Shown here: positions 27,128 to 35,654 of the stretch, piece after piece
How positions within the stretch are numbered: position 1 is the first letter of the stretch
How the letters are laid out: every line of letters begins with the position of its first letter
From: Microbacterium sp. Clip185
GTDB taxonomy: Bacteria > Actinomycetota > Actinomycetes > Actinomycetales > Microbacteriaceae
Length of the DNA stretch: 64,000 nt
Assembly (NCBI RefSeq): GCF_028743715.1
Contig: NZ_CP117996.1
Location: 2,852,001 to 2,916,000, forward strand
Direction: 5' to 3'
Program-made: the position numbers and the translations under genes
Notes under the pieces: generated by a model
Database searches by the model: none
What the model was told of the DNA's origin: nothing
The model's input: only the letters and a program-made list of their open reading frames with translations

Positions 27128-27442
27128 TCAGCCGTGGTCGACGGGCTCGTCGGCCGGCTCCGGCACGATCGAGAGCCCGTGCGGACCGGATGCGGCGAGC
27201 ATGAGGTCTTCGACCCAGGCGCGGTTGATCTTCGGCTGACGCGATCCGTAGAAGTGGAACTGCATCGGCACCGACGGGTGCACCCAGAAGCTGCGGCGGC
27301 CGCTGCCGTCGCCCACCTCGACATCGAACATGAACGGCTCGCCACGGCGCAGCTTGTTCATCACGACGATGCGCAGATGCGCGAGAGTCCTGTCCTCGAT
27401 CTCGACGGCGTTCGAGGCGGTGTCGTAAATGAATCGGCCCAC
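27128..27442 (-). CDS. DUF7882-like small protein (paralogue A)
   Basis: The 104-residue cytosolic protein opens MGRFIYDTASNAVEIEDRTLAHLRIVVMNKLRRGEPFMF and ends in an acidic tail (EPADEPVDHG). Proteins with this MGxxxY...IEDRxLAHL...KLRRGE pattern are widespread small proteins of Microbacteriaceae, with HPSVPMQFHF in the middle; I know them as DUF7882-type, function unknown. A paralogue is encoded divergently 73 bp away at 27516. The two share the pattern IEDR-LAHL, KLRRGE and HPS-P--F. It is sometimes labelled as a DNA-ligase-related protein, for which I see no catalytic motif. Confidence 0.8.
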   Translation of the reverse strand: MGRFIYDTASNAVEIEDRTLAHLRIVVMNKLRRGEPFMFDVEVGDGSGRRSFWVHPSVPMQFHFYGSRQPKINRAWVEDLMLAASGPHGLSIVPEPADEPVDHG

Positions 27443-27515
27443 GGTACGAGCATAACCAGCACGGCCCGGATACCATCACCTGCCGTTCCGGGTGGGTCGG
27501 CATTAGGGTGTGCGC

Positions 27516-27842
27516 ATGGGAACCATCTACTACGGCGGCGGGAGCACGCCGATCCACATCGAGGATCGTGCTCTCGCACATCTGAAGGTCGTCATCGCGA
27601 CCAAGCTTCGCCGCGGTGAGAGTTTCACCCTGTCGTGGCGCCACCCCGACGACCAGCCGCGCGGCCGCAGCACGCTCTGGCTGCACCCGTCGATCCCGCT
27701 GCGCTTCGTGTTCGATGACCCGGAACCGGCCATGCTCAGTCGCGAGTGGGTCGAGGAGCTGGCGAACTCGGCCAACTCGTCCGGCGGCATCATGCTCGTC
27801 GCCGAGCATTTCGACTCCCACCCCGCTCCGACGGCCTCTTGA
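27516..27842 (+). CDS. DUF7882-like small protein (paralogue B)
   Basis: The 108-residue protein, MGTIYYGGGSTPIHIEDRAL onward, matches paralogue A over its full length: IEDRALAHLKVVIATKLRRGESF against IEDRTLAHLRIVVMNKLRRGEPF, then LHPSIPLRFVF against VHPSVPMQFHF, and REWVEELANSA against RAWVEDLMLAA. Identity is perhaps 40% by eye. The start is ATG 27516 (AGGG eight bases upstream) instead of GTG 27510. The divergent layout suggests an old local duplication with inversion, and a shared control region. Function unknown. Confidence 0.8.
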   Translation: MGTIYYGGGSTPIHIEDRALAHLKVVIATKLRRGESFTLSWRHPDDQPRGRSTLWLHPSIPLRFVFDDPEPAMLSREWVEELANSANSSGGIMLVAEHFDSHPAPTAS

Positions 27843-27843
27843 C

Positions 27844-28569
27844 TCAGGCGGTCGGGGTGAGCGGCCCCCAGTGTCCCGGTGCGGGAAGGTCCGCGTAGCG
27901 CACGTCCACACCGCCCACTCCCCCGACGCTCGCCACGCACACGAGCAACGACAGCGTCGGGATGCCGAGGTGGCGATGATCGCGGATGAGCGCGCGGTCA
28001 TCGGTCGCCTCGAGTCGCGCACTGCGCTCGATGACCTCGAGCCAGCTGCGCCACCACTGGTCGTCGGAGTCGTCTTCGGCCAGCGCGGCGAACTGCGGCA
28101 GCCAGTGGGTGATGCGCGCCGTGCGCGGATCGTCGAGATCGTCGTGGGCGATCATGTGCGTGCCGGGGCTCAGCACGCTCTCGCGCAGCGCCTCACCGTC
28201 CCACGAGATCACCCGAGCGCCGGCCGGTGAGACGTCGAGCAGGTTGAAGCCGCGCGTCGGCGGCGCTCCCTCGGGAACCCGACCCGCCACCGCCTCCAGC
28301 GGCAACACGCCGCGCGAGGTGACGGCGTCGTCCGCGAGGGGTGAGGTGTCGGCGCGGTTCAGCAGCACCGCCAGCCGGGATGCGGCAGGGTCCGCCGCGA
28401 GCCATGCACCCCCGGCTCGAACATCGTGCACACCGATGACGCCGGGGTAGGTGTCCGGCCACCAGGGGCCCAGCCGATTCCAGGGACGGTTCGGGTCCTC
28501 GTCGCGAATGGCCACGATCCGCGTGGGCTCGCTGGCATCCTCGGGCACGCGGACGATCACGGTGCACAT
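27844..28569 (-). CDS. NRDE family protein (TANGO2-like)
   Basis: The 241-residue protein starts MCTVIVRVPEDASEP and shows IVAIRDEDPNRPW, the NRDE-type motif (here RDED), followed by GVHDVRAGGAWLAADPAA and LAVLLNRAD. The N-terminal Cys right after Met is a hallmark of this N-terminal-nucleophile-like family, where Met removal would expose Cys2. Eukaryotic TANGO2 proteins are linked to haem handling; the bacterial role is unclear. It converges with paralogue B (stop codons 1 bp apart) and is divergent from coaBC, 50 bp away. Confidence 0.88.
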   Translation of the reverse strand: MCTVIVRVPEDASEPTRIVAIRDEDPNRPWNRLGPWWPDTYPGVIGVHDVRAGGAWLAADPAASRLAVLLNRADTSPLADDAVTSRGVLPLEAVAGRVPEGAPPTRGFNLLDVSPAGARVISWDGEALRESVLSPGTHMIAHDDLDDPRTARITHWLPQFAALAEDDSDDQWWRSWLEVIERSARLEATDDRALIRDHRHLGIPTLSLLVCVASVGGVGGVDVRYADLPAPGHWGPLTPTA

Positions 28570-28619
28570 CGGCGGGACGGTCTCCTTCGGGCGGCGGGGC
28601 CGGATGCGACAATCGAGAC

Positions 28620-29816
28620 ATGTTCGTCGTCGTCGCAGTCACGGGCGGCATCGCCGCATACAAGACGGTACATCTGGTGCGCGACCTGGTTCGCGCCGGC
28701 CACGAGGTTCACGTCGTCCCCACGGCCGATGCCCTCCGGTTCGTGGGCCTGCCGACCTGGGAGGCGCTCAGTCGCAACCCGGTCACCACCTCGGTGCACG
28801 ACGACGTCGCGCGCGTGCGCCACGTCTCCCTGGGGCAGCAGGCGGATGTCGTCATCGTCGCCCCCGCCACGGCGAACACGATCGCCAAGATGGCGGCCGG
28901 CATCGCCGACGACCTGCTCGGCACGACGCTGCTCGCCACGACCGCACCGGTCGTCATCGCCCCGGCGATGCACACCGAGATGTGGCGCCACCCCGCCACG
29001 ACCGCGAACATGGCGACCCTGCGCAGCCGCGGCGTGATCGTCGTCGGCCCCGACGACGGACTGCTCACCGGCGGCGACAGCGGGCCCGGCAGGATGAGCG
29101 AGCCGGCAGACATCCTGCGTGCGGCGCTCAGCGCCGTGTCCGCCCCCGACCTCGAAGGCCTGCGGGTGCTCGTGAGCGCCGGCGGCACGCGGGAGCCGCT
29201 CGACCCGGTGCGCTTCATCGGCAACCGTTCGAGCGGGAGGCAGGGCATCGCCCTCGCGCTCGCCGCCGCCGACCGCGGGGCCGAGGTCGATCTCGTCGCC
29301 GCCCATGTGGAGGCCGCGGTCCTCGCCTCGGCCGCATCCCACCCCCGTATCCGCATCACGCACGTGGGCACGACCGCCGAGCTGCAGGATGCGGTGGTGG
29401 CCGCCGCATCCGTCGCGGACGTCGTCGTGATGGCGGCCGCGGTGTCGGACTACCGTGTCAGCGAGGTCGCCGACACGAAGCTCACGAAGGAGGGCGGCGA
29501 CGGCACGCTCACGCTGCGGCTCGTCGAGAACCCCGACGTGCTCGCGGGACTCGCCCGCACGCGCCGACCCGGCCAGACCATCGTCGGATTCGCCGCCGAA
29601 ACGGCATCCGGCGACGAGCTCCGCGAGCGCGGGCGCCGCAAGCGCGAGCGCAAGGGCGCCGACCTGCTCGTCGTCAACCGTGTCGGCTGGAGCGAGGGGT
29701 TCGAGTCCGAGGAGAACTCCGCGCTACTGCTGGCGGAGGACGCCGAGACCGAGACCTCCGGCTCGAAGCGCGAGGTCGCCGACGCCGTGTGGGATGCGGT
29801 GCTCGGCCTGCGCTGA
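28620..29816 (+). CDS. coaBC: bifunctional phosphopantothenoylcysteine decarboxylase/phosphopantothenate-cysteine ligase
   Basis: This 398-residue cytosolic enzyme makes 4'-phosphopantetheine precursors of coenzyme A. The N-terminal flavoprotein CoaC domain (1-175) has VTGGIAAYK, HVSLGQQADVVIVAPATANT and APAMHTEMW; the C-terminal CoaB domain (180-398) has VSAGGTREPLDPVRFIGNRSSG and VVMAAAVSDYR. The substrate flap reads GGDSGPGRMSEP, without the Cys that E. coli CoaC has here; from memory the mycobacterial enzyme lacks it too, so this seems an actinobacterial trait and not a defect. The gene stands alone and its stop abuts the convergent transporter gene. Confidence 0.96.
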   Translation: MFVVVAVTGGIAAYKTVHLVRDLVRAGHEVHVVPTADALRFVGLPTWEALSRNPVTTSVHDDVARVRHVSLGQQADVVIVAPATANTIAKMAAGIADDLLGTTLLATTAPVVIAPAMHTEMWRHPATTANMATLRSRGVIVVGPDDGLLTGGDSGPGRMSEPADILRAALSAVSAPDLEGLRVLVSAGGTREPLDPVRFIGNRSSGRQGIALALAAADRGAEVDLVAAHVEAAVLASAASHPRIRITHVGTTAELQDAVVAAASVADVVVMAAAVSDYRVSEVADTKLTKEGGDGTLTLRLVENPDVLAGLARTRRPGQTIVGFAAETASGDELRERGRRKRERKGADLLVVNRVGWSEGFESEENSALLLAEDAETETSGSKREVADAVWDAVLGLR

Positions 29817-30797
29817 TCAGGCCACCACGATCTCGTCGGTCGCCTCCTCGGGCAGAGTCGTCACGACCACGATCGACACGTCCTGCATCTTCCAGTCGAT
29901 CTCGGCCACGGCGCGGCGCGCGTCGTCGAGCTCGCGCACCCGCACCTTCCGGCGCCGGGGCACGACATACGCCTCGACGTGGAAGACCTGGCCCATGTCG
30001 CGCATGCGCACCGCGGCCGCATCCACCCACGGCAGCTCCTCGAGACGCTGGACGATGCGGCCGATGAGCGGATGGGTGCCGCTGTCGTCCTCCGTTCGTG
30101 CCCGCTGATCGATCAGATCGAGGATGGCCGTGCGCGCGTTCTTGATGCCGTCCCAGACGATCCCGACCGAGATGAACAGCGCCGCGACGCCGTCGAGCCA
30201 CCAGAGTCCGATTCCCACCCCGAGCACACCCACGATCGAGGCGACGGTCGTGGTCCAGTCGGCCTTGGCCATGTCGGCGTCCGCGTAGAGCACCTTGTTG
30301 TGCAGGACCGGCGCGAGCTTCGCCTTCGCATGACCGTAGAAGAACGGCCCCACCACGACGAGCGCCATGACGGCGACCATGAACCATCCGAGCCACACGG
30401 TCGCGCCGAACACGCGCACCGTCCCGATCGCCGGATGCTCGGCTTTCACGAGCCCGATGACCGATTCGATCGCGAGGCTGCCGCCGATCGCCAGCAGGGC
30501 GACGCCGGCGACGAGATGGCCGACGCCCATCACACGGTGCAGCCCGAACGGGAATGCGCGCGTGGGCCGGCGACGGATGAACAGGAGCGCGAGGAGGAAG
30601 GAGATCTGCGGGATGAGGGAGAGCATGTCCTCGATCCACGCGGTCTTCATCGCCTGAGATCCGCCCACGACGAGGGCGATCAGCACGATCGTGACCGTCG
30701 TGTATCCGATCGTGAACCACTCCCAGCGCACAGCGGAACGCAGCGCTTCCCGCTGCTGGTCAGGGAGGTCGGTGCGCCCGACCGAGTCGATCCGCAT
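29817..30797 (-). CDS. cation diffusion facilitator family transporter
   Basis: The 326-residue protein has the CDF layout: a cytosolic start, about six spans between residues 25 and 215, and a C-terminal cytosolic domain of about 100 residues. Candidate metal-site residues are in WIEDMLSLIPQ and in HNKVLYADADMAKADW. CDF transporters export Zn, Co, Fe or Mn in exchange for protons. It starts at ATG 30797, which overlaps the stop of the upstream lipoprotein gene (TGATG), so the two are made together. An open frame continues upstream to 31199 but lies opposite the real lipoprotein frame. Metal specificity cannot be told. Confidence 0.88.
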   Translation of the reverse strand: MRIDSVGRTDLPDQQREALRSAVRWEWFTIGYTTVTIVLIALVVGGSQAMKTAWIEDMLSLIPQISFLLALLFIRRRPTRAFPFGLHRVMGVGHLVAGVALLAIGGSLAIESVIGLVKAEHPAIGTVRVFGATVWLGWFMVAVMALVVVGPFFYGHAKAKLAPVLHNKVLYADADMAKADWTTTVASIVGVLGVGIGLWWLDGVAALFISVGIVWDGIKNARTAILDLIDQRARTEDDSGTHPLIGRIVQRLEELPWVDAAAVRMRDMGQVFHVEAYVVPRRRKVRVRELDDARRAVAEIDWKMQDVSIVVVTTLPEEATDEIVVA

Positions 30798-31261
30798 CAG
30801 CCGACCTCCTCGTCGAGGAAGCGTTCGATCGCCGCCTGGAGACCGTTCTCGCCCATCGGAAGCAGGATCACCACATCCGCTCCGTTCGACCCGGGCAGCT
30901 GCGGGTATGCGCGGGTGACCGAGACCTGCTCGGCCCACGGCGTCTGGGCGGTCATACCTCCCACAGCGACGTCGAGGCGGCCCGACGCCAGATCGTCGAC
31001 GAGGTCCTCTTCGCTGTCGACCGTCCACTCGACGCGGGCGTCCCGCGCTGCGGCGAAGTCCTCGACCACGTCCGCGAGAACGCCCGACACCTCGCCTCCG
31101 TCCACGATCACCAGCTCGCCGCTCGGCGAAGCGCCGGCGCGGAGCACGCCGCCGGTGATGCGATCGAGAGATCCGTCCGGGTCGGCGGGGATGCCGCATC
31201 CGGTCAGCGCGAGAGCGAGTGTCGCCGCCACGGCGAGCGCCGATGCGATCCGCGGTCTCAT
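30797..31261 (-). CDS. short binding-protein-like lipoprotein coupled to the CDF transporter
   Basis: The 154-residue product starts at ATG 31261 with GGAGG four bases upstream. MRPRIASALAVAATLALALTGC is a lipoprotein signal with lipidated Cys22. The mature part resembles the start of SBP_bac_3 solute-binding proteins (SGELVIVDGGEVSGVLADVV, then VEWTVDSEEDLVDDLASGRLDVAVGGM) but is far shorter than the usual 220 residues and seems to hold only the first lobe and the hinge return (FLDEEVG end). It is translationally coupled to a CDF exporter, a rare pairing; it may sense or capture metal or act as an accessory protein. Confidence 0.78.
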   Translation of the reverse strand: MRPRIASALAVAATLALALTGCGIPADPDGSLDRITGGVLRAGASPSGELVIVDGGEVSGVLADVVEDFAAARDARVEWTVDSEEDLVDDLASGRLDVAVGGMTAQTPWAEQVSVTRAYPQLPGSNGADVVILLPMGENGLQAAIERFLDEEVG

Positions 31262-31429
31262 GTTGCCTCCGTCCGCTTGCTCATCGCGGACGCTACCCGG
31301 ACCTCCCGCCCGTCGCAGCGGCTTGACAGCGAGCGTCGCCTGCCGCATCCGCGGGCTCGGCGCAAGGCCCGGGGTGCGCCGCCGTGCGGGGCATAGCGTC
31401 GCTGACACCCCTCACGGAAGGACGACGCG

Positions 31430-32413
31430 ATGACACGTTTCGGCTACACCCTCATGACCGAGCAGAGCGGGCCGCGCGAGCTCGTACGCTATGCCGCCGG
31501 CGCGGAGGAGGCGGGATTCGACTTCCTCGTCTCGAGCGACCACTTCTCACCGTGGCTGACGAGCCAGGGACACGCCCCGCACGCGTGGACCGTGCTGGGA
31601 GCCGTCGCGCAGGCGACGAACCGCGTCGAGCTGATGACGTACGTGACCTGTCCGACGATGCGCTACCACCCCACGATCGTCGCCCAGAAGGCCGCCACGC
31701 TGCAGCTCCTCTCCGAAGGACGCTTCACGCTGGGCCTCGGCTCCGGCGAGAACCTCAACGAGCACGTCGTCGGGGAAGGCTGGCCCGCCGTGCAGATGCG
31801 CCAGGACATGCTCGTCGAGGCCATCGAGATCATCCGGGCCCTGCACACGGGCGAACTCGTCACCTACGACGGCCAGTACTTCCGCGTCGACTCCGCCCGC
31901 ATCTGGGACAACCCCGAGGGCGGCGTGCCCATCGGCGTCGCGGTGTCCGGCGACAGCTCCATCGAGAAGTTCGTAGACCTCGCCGAGCACCTCATCGCCG
32001 TCGAGCCGGATGCCGACCTCGTGCACGCATGGGACAGCAAGCAGCCGGCGGGCGGCTCGGAATCGGGCGAGTCGCGCAAGATCGGCCAGATCCCGATCAG
32101 CTGGGATCCGGACCGCGACGCGGCGATCGCCCGCGCGCACGACGAGTTCCGCTGGTTCGGCGGCGGCTGGGGCGTCAACGCCGACCTGCCCACGCCCGCA
32201 GGGTTCGCGGCCGCATCCCAGTTCGTGCGTCCGGAGGACGTCGCGGACTCGATCGCGTGCGGGCCGGACCTCGACGAGCTGGCCGAAAGCGTGCGACCGT
32301 TCCTGGATGCGGGCTTCACGGACGTCGCGGTCGTGCAGATCGGCGATGCGCAGCAGGAGCGTTTCGTCGCCGAGGTCGCCGCACCCCTGCTCGAGAAGCT
32401 CCGCGCCCTCTGA
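31430..32413 (+). CDS. F420-dependent LLM-class oxidoreductase, glucose-6-phosphate dehydrogenase-like
   Basis: The 327-residue protein is a luciferase-like TIM barrel of the F420-using branch. It starts TRFGYTLMTEQSGPRELVRYA, and shows FLVSSDHFSPWLTSQGHAPHAWTVLGAVAQAT, RYHPTIVAQKAATLQLLSEGRFTLGLGSGENLNEHVVG and WDNPEGGVPIGVAVSG. These match the TIGR03557/Fgd-like subgroup, whose members use coenzyme F420; not all oxidise glucose 6-phosphate. GGAAGGACGACGCG precedes the ATG. It is divergent from the lipoprotein-CDF pair. A Ddn-like F420 protein at 46364 suggests the host makes F420. Confidence 0.9.
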   Translation: MTRFGYTLMTEQSGPRELVRYAAGAEEAGFDFLVSSDHFSPWLTSQGHAPHAWTVLGAVAQATNRVELMTYVTCPTMRYHPTIVAQKAATLQLLSEGRFTLGLGSGENLNEHVVGEGWPAVQMRQDMLVEAIEIIRALHTGELVTYDGQYFRVDSARIWDNPEGGVPIGVAVSGDSSIEKFVDLAEHLIAVEPDADLVHAWDSKQPAGGSESGESRKIGQIPISWDPDRDAAIARAHDEFRWFGGGWGVNADLPTPAGFAAASQFVRPEDVADSIACGPDLDELAESVRPFLDAGFTDVAVVQIGDAQQERFVAEVAAPLLEKLRAL

Positions 32414-32457
32414 CAGGGTCGGATGCGGGGCCCTGGCGCCGGCGATGCGGCGACATG

Positions 32458-32526
32458 TGCACGACCGATCGCCCGGTCGGCGCCCCATCCGCCCCTCCAG
32501 GCCCCTTCTGCACCACGGGTCGTGCA
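32458..32526. terminator. inverted repeats between convergent genes
   Basis: TGCACGACC (32458-32466) and GGTCGTGCA (32518-32526) are perfect reverse complements, and a tighter CTGCAC/GTGCAG pairing exists near 32508-32527. The 141-bp gap lies between two convergent genes, so a bidirectional terminator is the simplest reading. Nothing else is visible in the gap. Confidence 0.4.
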
Positions 32527-32554
32527 GACGTCGCAGTACTCGGGACTCGGTCGG

Positions 32555-34162
32555 TCAGTCGACGGGCAGGCGGACCGCCGTGCGCGCCTCGGCGAGCTCC
32601 GCGGCGGTCCGCTCCCGGCTCCAGGAGCGCGCCTCGGCCATGATGTCCGCGGCGAGGCCGAGGATGCGCTCCCCGGGATCCTGGAGGCGGCCGATCCCGG
32701 TGCGCCGCAGCAGCACGTCGGTGAGGTGCTCGGGAGCCTCATCGCGCACGGCCCACGCGACTGCCGCGAGCGGCTCGCCGTCGGAAGTGGCGCGCTCGGC
32801 GAGACGCGGGTCGGATGCGGCAAGAGCCAGCACGGAACGAGCCCTGCTGCCGTAATGGGCGAAGAGCACGTCGGCTGTGTCCGCCGCGAAACCGAGCCCC
32901 GCGGCATCCCGACGGAGCACCGCCTGCGCGGCCGTGACGTCGTCGACATCGCCACCGGGAAGGGGCGTCTTCGCGGTGGTCGAGGGGGCTGGGCGCAGTC
33001 CGTGCGCGGCCAGGCGGTCGACGATCTGCTGGGCGAAGGCGCGGGAGGTCGTGTACTTGCCGCCGAGCGCGGAGAACAGACCCGCGACCCCGTGACGCGC
33101 ATGATCGACGAGATCGGATGCGCGGGAGGCCCGGTACGTGTCGGTGCCCGCCGACTCGGCGAGCGGACGCAGGCCGCCGTACGCGGCCGTGACATCGTCG
33201 AGTGTCAGCGGCTCCGGCAGCTTCGCGCCCGCGTTGATCTCGGCGATGAACCGCTCGATCGCGCCCAGTGTGAGCCGCCACTGGTCCACAGGACCGGTGT
33301 ACGGCGTCTCTGTGGGCCCGATGAGGCTGCGATCACGCCACGGGGCGACGCTGAAGTGCCCGCCGGAGGAGACCGTCAGCACCATCGTCTCGCCGAGGCG
33401 CCGGGTGACGAGGTAGATGCCCTCCGAGCGCACGGCGGGTGCCGGGCCGATGGTCTCGCGCAGCGCCGGGGTCCGGGCGAGGAAGTCGTGCGAGAAGGAG
33501 CCGGTCGCATCGATCGTCACCGTGGCGGCGATCTCCGCCGTCTCGTCCGAGACGGCATCGTGCACCTCGGCCCCGACCACGCGCCCCGCGCGCACGAGCA
33601 GCTTCGTCGCACGGGTGTACGTCGAGATGGTCGCACGGTGGGATGCGGCCGCCTCCGCGAAGGCGAGCGTGAGGCGTTCCGGCGAGAGCATCATCGCGTC
33701 GTAGTAGAGGATGCCGTGCCGCATCCATCCGAGGCCGCGATCGACGAGCTCGGCGGGCGACAGCGATCGGTGCCGGGGGATGTGTGCGGACGCGTCCGCG
33801 AGCCGGTTGCGGTCGAACGACAGCGCGTCGTACGCGGTCAGGCCGACATGCTCGATGAGTCCCGGCTCGGGCAGCACCATGCCGATCGGGCGCACGAGGT
33901 GCGGCGCGATGGCGAGCAGGGTGCGGCGCTCGGCGAGGGACTCGCGCACGAGGCGCACCTCGAGGTTCTTGAGGTAGCGCAGACCGCCGTGGATGAGCTT
34001 GCCGGTGGCGGCACTCGTGGCGCCGCCGAGATCACCCGCCTCGACGAGCGCCACGGAGAGCCCGCGACTCGCCGCCTCGTACGCGATGGCGACACCGGTG
34101 ATACCGCCGCCGACGACGAGCACGTCGACCGCGCCGTTCGGCAGAGCGCGCCGCAGACTCAT
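32555..34162 (-). CDS. FAD-dependent glycerol-3-phosphate dehydrogenase-like enzyme (GlpD family)
   Basis: The 535-residue flavoenzyme has the Rossmann start VDVLVVGGGITGVAIAYEAASRG, the GlpD signature TSAATGKLIHGGLRYLKNLE, RPIGMVLPEPG and, in the C-terminal DAO_C domain, LFAHYGSRARSVLALA. GlpD proteins oxidise sn-glycerol 3-phosphate to DHAP at the membrane and pass electrons to quinone; relatives oxidise other polyol phosphates such as erythritol 4-phosphate. Start ATG 34162 overlaps the kinase stop (ATGA). It is last in an operon with an APH-fold kinase and a class II aldolase, so its true substrate may be a sugar-alcohol phosphate made by that kinase. Confidence 0.85.
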   Translation of the reverse strand: MSLRRALPNGAVDVLVVGGGITGVAIAYEAASRGLSVALVEAGDLGGATSAATGKLIHGGLRYLKNLEVRLVRESLAERRTLLAIAPHLVRPIGMVLPEPGLIEHVGLTAYDALSFDRNRLADASAHIPRHRSLSPAELVDRGLGWMRHGILYYDAMMLSPERLTLAFAEAAASHRATISTYTRATKLLVRAGRVVGAEVHDAVSDETAEIAATVTIDATGSFSHDFLARTPALRETIGPAPAVRSEGIYLVTRRLGETMVLTVSSGGHFSVAPWRDRSLIGPTETPYTGPVDQWRLTLGAIERFIAEINAGAKLPEPLTLDDVTAAYGGLRPLAESAGTDTYRASRASDLVDHARHGVAGLFSALGGKYTTSRAFAQQIVDRLAAHGLRPAPSTTAKTPLPGGDVDDVTAAQAVLRRDAAGLGFAADTADVLFAHYGSRARSVLALAASDPRLAERATSDGEPLAAVAWAVRDEAPEHLTDVLLRRTGIGRLQDPGERILGLAADIMAEARSWSRERTAAELAEARTAVRLPVD

Positions 34163-34977
34163 GCCGCCGCCAGGTCGGCGCGGATGCCGGCGATCATGCG
34201 CTCGCGCTCGGACGCGATGTCGAGAAGCCCCAGACGCAGCACGCGCGCGGCGATCTCCCATCGATCGAGGTCGGCGACGCTGACGGTGCCGGCCCGCAGA
34301 TACGACCGCAGGTAGAAGCGGAGGAGGATACGGCGCACCGCCCCGTAGACGACGCGCATCGGCGCCGAGGTACCGGGGAAGAGCTCCGCCTCGCGGAACA
34401 GCAGACGCGTGAGGGCGACGTCGGCGGCGGGCTGGCCGGCGACCGCCGTCTGCCAGTCGATGACGACGTTGCGCCCGGCGAGCACGAACACGTTCTGCGG
34501 GTGGAAGTCCAGGTGCAGCACCGCATCGCCGGCGGGGAGGGCGCGGATGCGGCGGGCGACGGCATCCCGTTCGGTCGGTGTGAGGGCCGAGAGCGCGGGG
34601 GTGTCCAGCTGCGCGACAGCGAGCTCGCGCACGTCGGGCAGGCGGTCGGTGCGAGCGCGGTGGACGAACAGGTGCTCGGCGGCGAGAGTGCTGCCCACCT
34701 GAGGCAGGCGCAGGATGTTGCGTTCGGCGACGGCCGTGAGCGGGATGCCGTCGATGCGGTCGAACACGATGCCGTGGCGTCCGTCCATCTCGATGCCACC
34801 GTGACAGCGCACCGGGGTGATGCCGAGCTCGTACGCGAGGCGCGAGGCGGCGATCTCTTGAGCGACCTCGGTCGCGTCGATGCCGGGAAAGGCGAGCTTG
34901 ACGACGCGGTCGTCGCCATCGGCGAAGACCTCGGCGGACCGACCGCGCGCGATCGGACGGGAGCCCACGGCGCTCAT
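34159..34977 (-). CDS. small APH-fold phosphotransferase
   Basis: The 272-residue protein belongs to the aminoglycoside phosphotransferase/choline kinase-like fold. The catalytic loop HLDFHPQN is at 155-162 with D157, the metal-binding Asp is D174 in VIDWQ, and a likely ATP-binding Lys is K27 in VVKLAF. It starts at ATG 34977 inside the aldolase stop (ATGA) and ends inside the GlpD-like start (ATGA), so it is tightly coupled to both. Antibiotic resistance is unlikely in this setting; a metabolic kinase acting on a sugar, a sugar alcohol or a methylthioribose-like compound is more plausible. I cannot name the substrate. Confidence 0.8.
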   Translation of the reverse strand: MSAVGSRPIARGRSAEVFADGDDRVVKLAFPGIDATEVAQEIAASRLAYELGITPVRCHGGIEMDGRHGIVFDRIDGIPLTAVAERNILRLPQVGSTLAAEHLFVHRARTDRLPDVRELAVAQLDTPALSALTPTERDAVARRIRALPAGDAVLHLDFHPQNVFVLAGRNVVIDWQTAVAGQPAADVALTRLLFREAELFPGTSAPMRVVYGAVRRILLRFYLRSYLRAGTVSVADLDRWEIAARVLRLGLLDIASERERMIAGIRADLAAA

Positions 34978-35648
34978 CGCTCGGCTCGCTGCGGCTGGCC
35001 GTATCCGCGACGAGTGGCGGCCTCCACGACCGCGCGCTGCGCGACGGCGTCCAGCGCGCGAGGCTCGCCGATGGCGCGCGCGTGCCAGTACAGATCGCAG
35101 ATCCACTCCGTCAGCAGCGCATTCTCGACCGCGTGGACGAGGTCGCGCCCGAGGGCGACGGCACCGTGATTGGCCATGAGCGCGGCGAGTCGCCCGTCCA
35201 GCGCTGCCCCCACGGCGTGCGCGAGTTCGACGCTTCCGAACGGGTGGAAGGGGGCGACCCGCAGTGCCCCGCCGAGAAGCAGCTGCTGGTAGTGCACGAC
35301 CGGCACCTCGTCGAGCACGAGCGAGAGGCTCGTCGCCATGGGTGCGTGGGTGTGCACCACCGCCCCGACCTGATCGGCGGGTGCGTGCCGGAGCACGCCC
35401 AGATGCAGCGCCGTCTCGGATGTGGGCGCCCAGTCGCCCTCGACGACCTCGCCCTCGAGCGTGACGATCGTCACCTGTTCCGGGGTGAGCTCACCAAGCA
35501 CGGCGCCGGTGGCCGTCACGGCGGCGAGCTCGCCGATGCGCATGCTGACGTTGCCGGCGGTGCCGACGAGCAGGCCTGCTTCGGCCAGGGATCGGGAGGC
35601 GTCTGCCACCGCGACGCGCGCGGCGGAGATATCTGACGTCGTTGTCAT
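34974..35648 (-). CDS. class II aldolase/adducin family enzyme
   Basis: The 224-residue protein matches zinc-dependent class II aldolases of the L-fuculose-phosphate aldolase/ribulose-phosphate epimerase/MtnB group. GTAGNVS (30-35) binds phosphate, E78 in PTSETALH is the likely catalytic residue, and the zinc ligands H99 and H101 (VVHTHAP) and H161 (ANHGAVALG) are all present. Such enzymes cleave sugar phosphates to DHAP and an aldehyde. It is the first gene of the aldolase-kinase-dehydrogenase operon. A promoter read from the sequence would start the transcript at or next to the ATG, so the messenger may be leaderless. Confidence 0.88.
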   Translation of the reverse strand: MTTTSDISAARVAVADASRSLAEAGLLVGTAGNVSMRIGELAAVTATGAVLGELTPEQVTIVTLEGEVVEGDWAPTSETALHLGVLRHAPADQVGAVVHTHAPMATSLSLVLDEVPVVHYQQLLLGGALRVAPFHPFGSVELAHAVGAALDGRLAALMANHGAVALGRDLVHAVENALLTEWICDLYWHARAIGEPRALDAVAQRAVVEAATRRGYGQPQRAER

Positions 35649-35654
35649 GGCGCT

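Noticed and set aside
29107..29142. Inactivated CoaC domain because the E. coli-type flap cysteine is absent
   Set aside because: From memory the mycobacterial CoaBC also lacks it in the same position, and all other motifs are intact.
34159..34977. Aminoglycoside resistance gene
   Set aside because: The APH fold is shared with many metabolic kinases, and the gene is translationally coupled to an aldolase and a GlpD-like enzyme.
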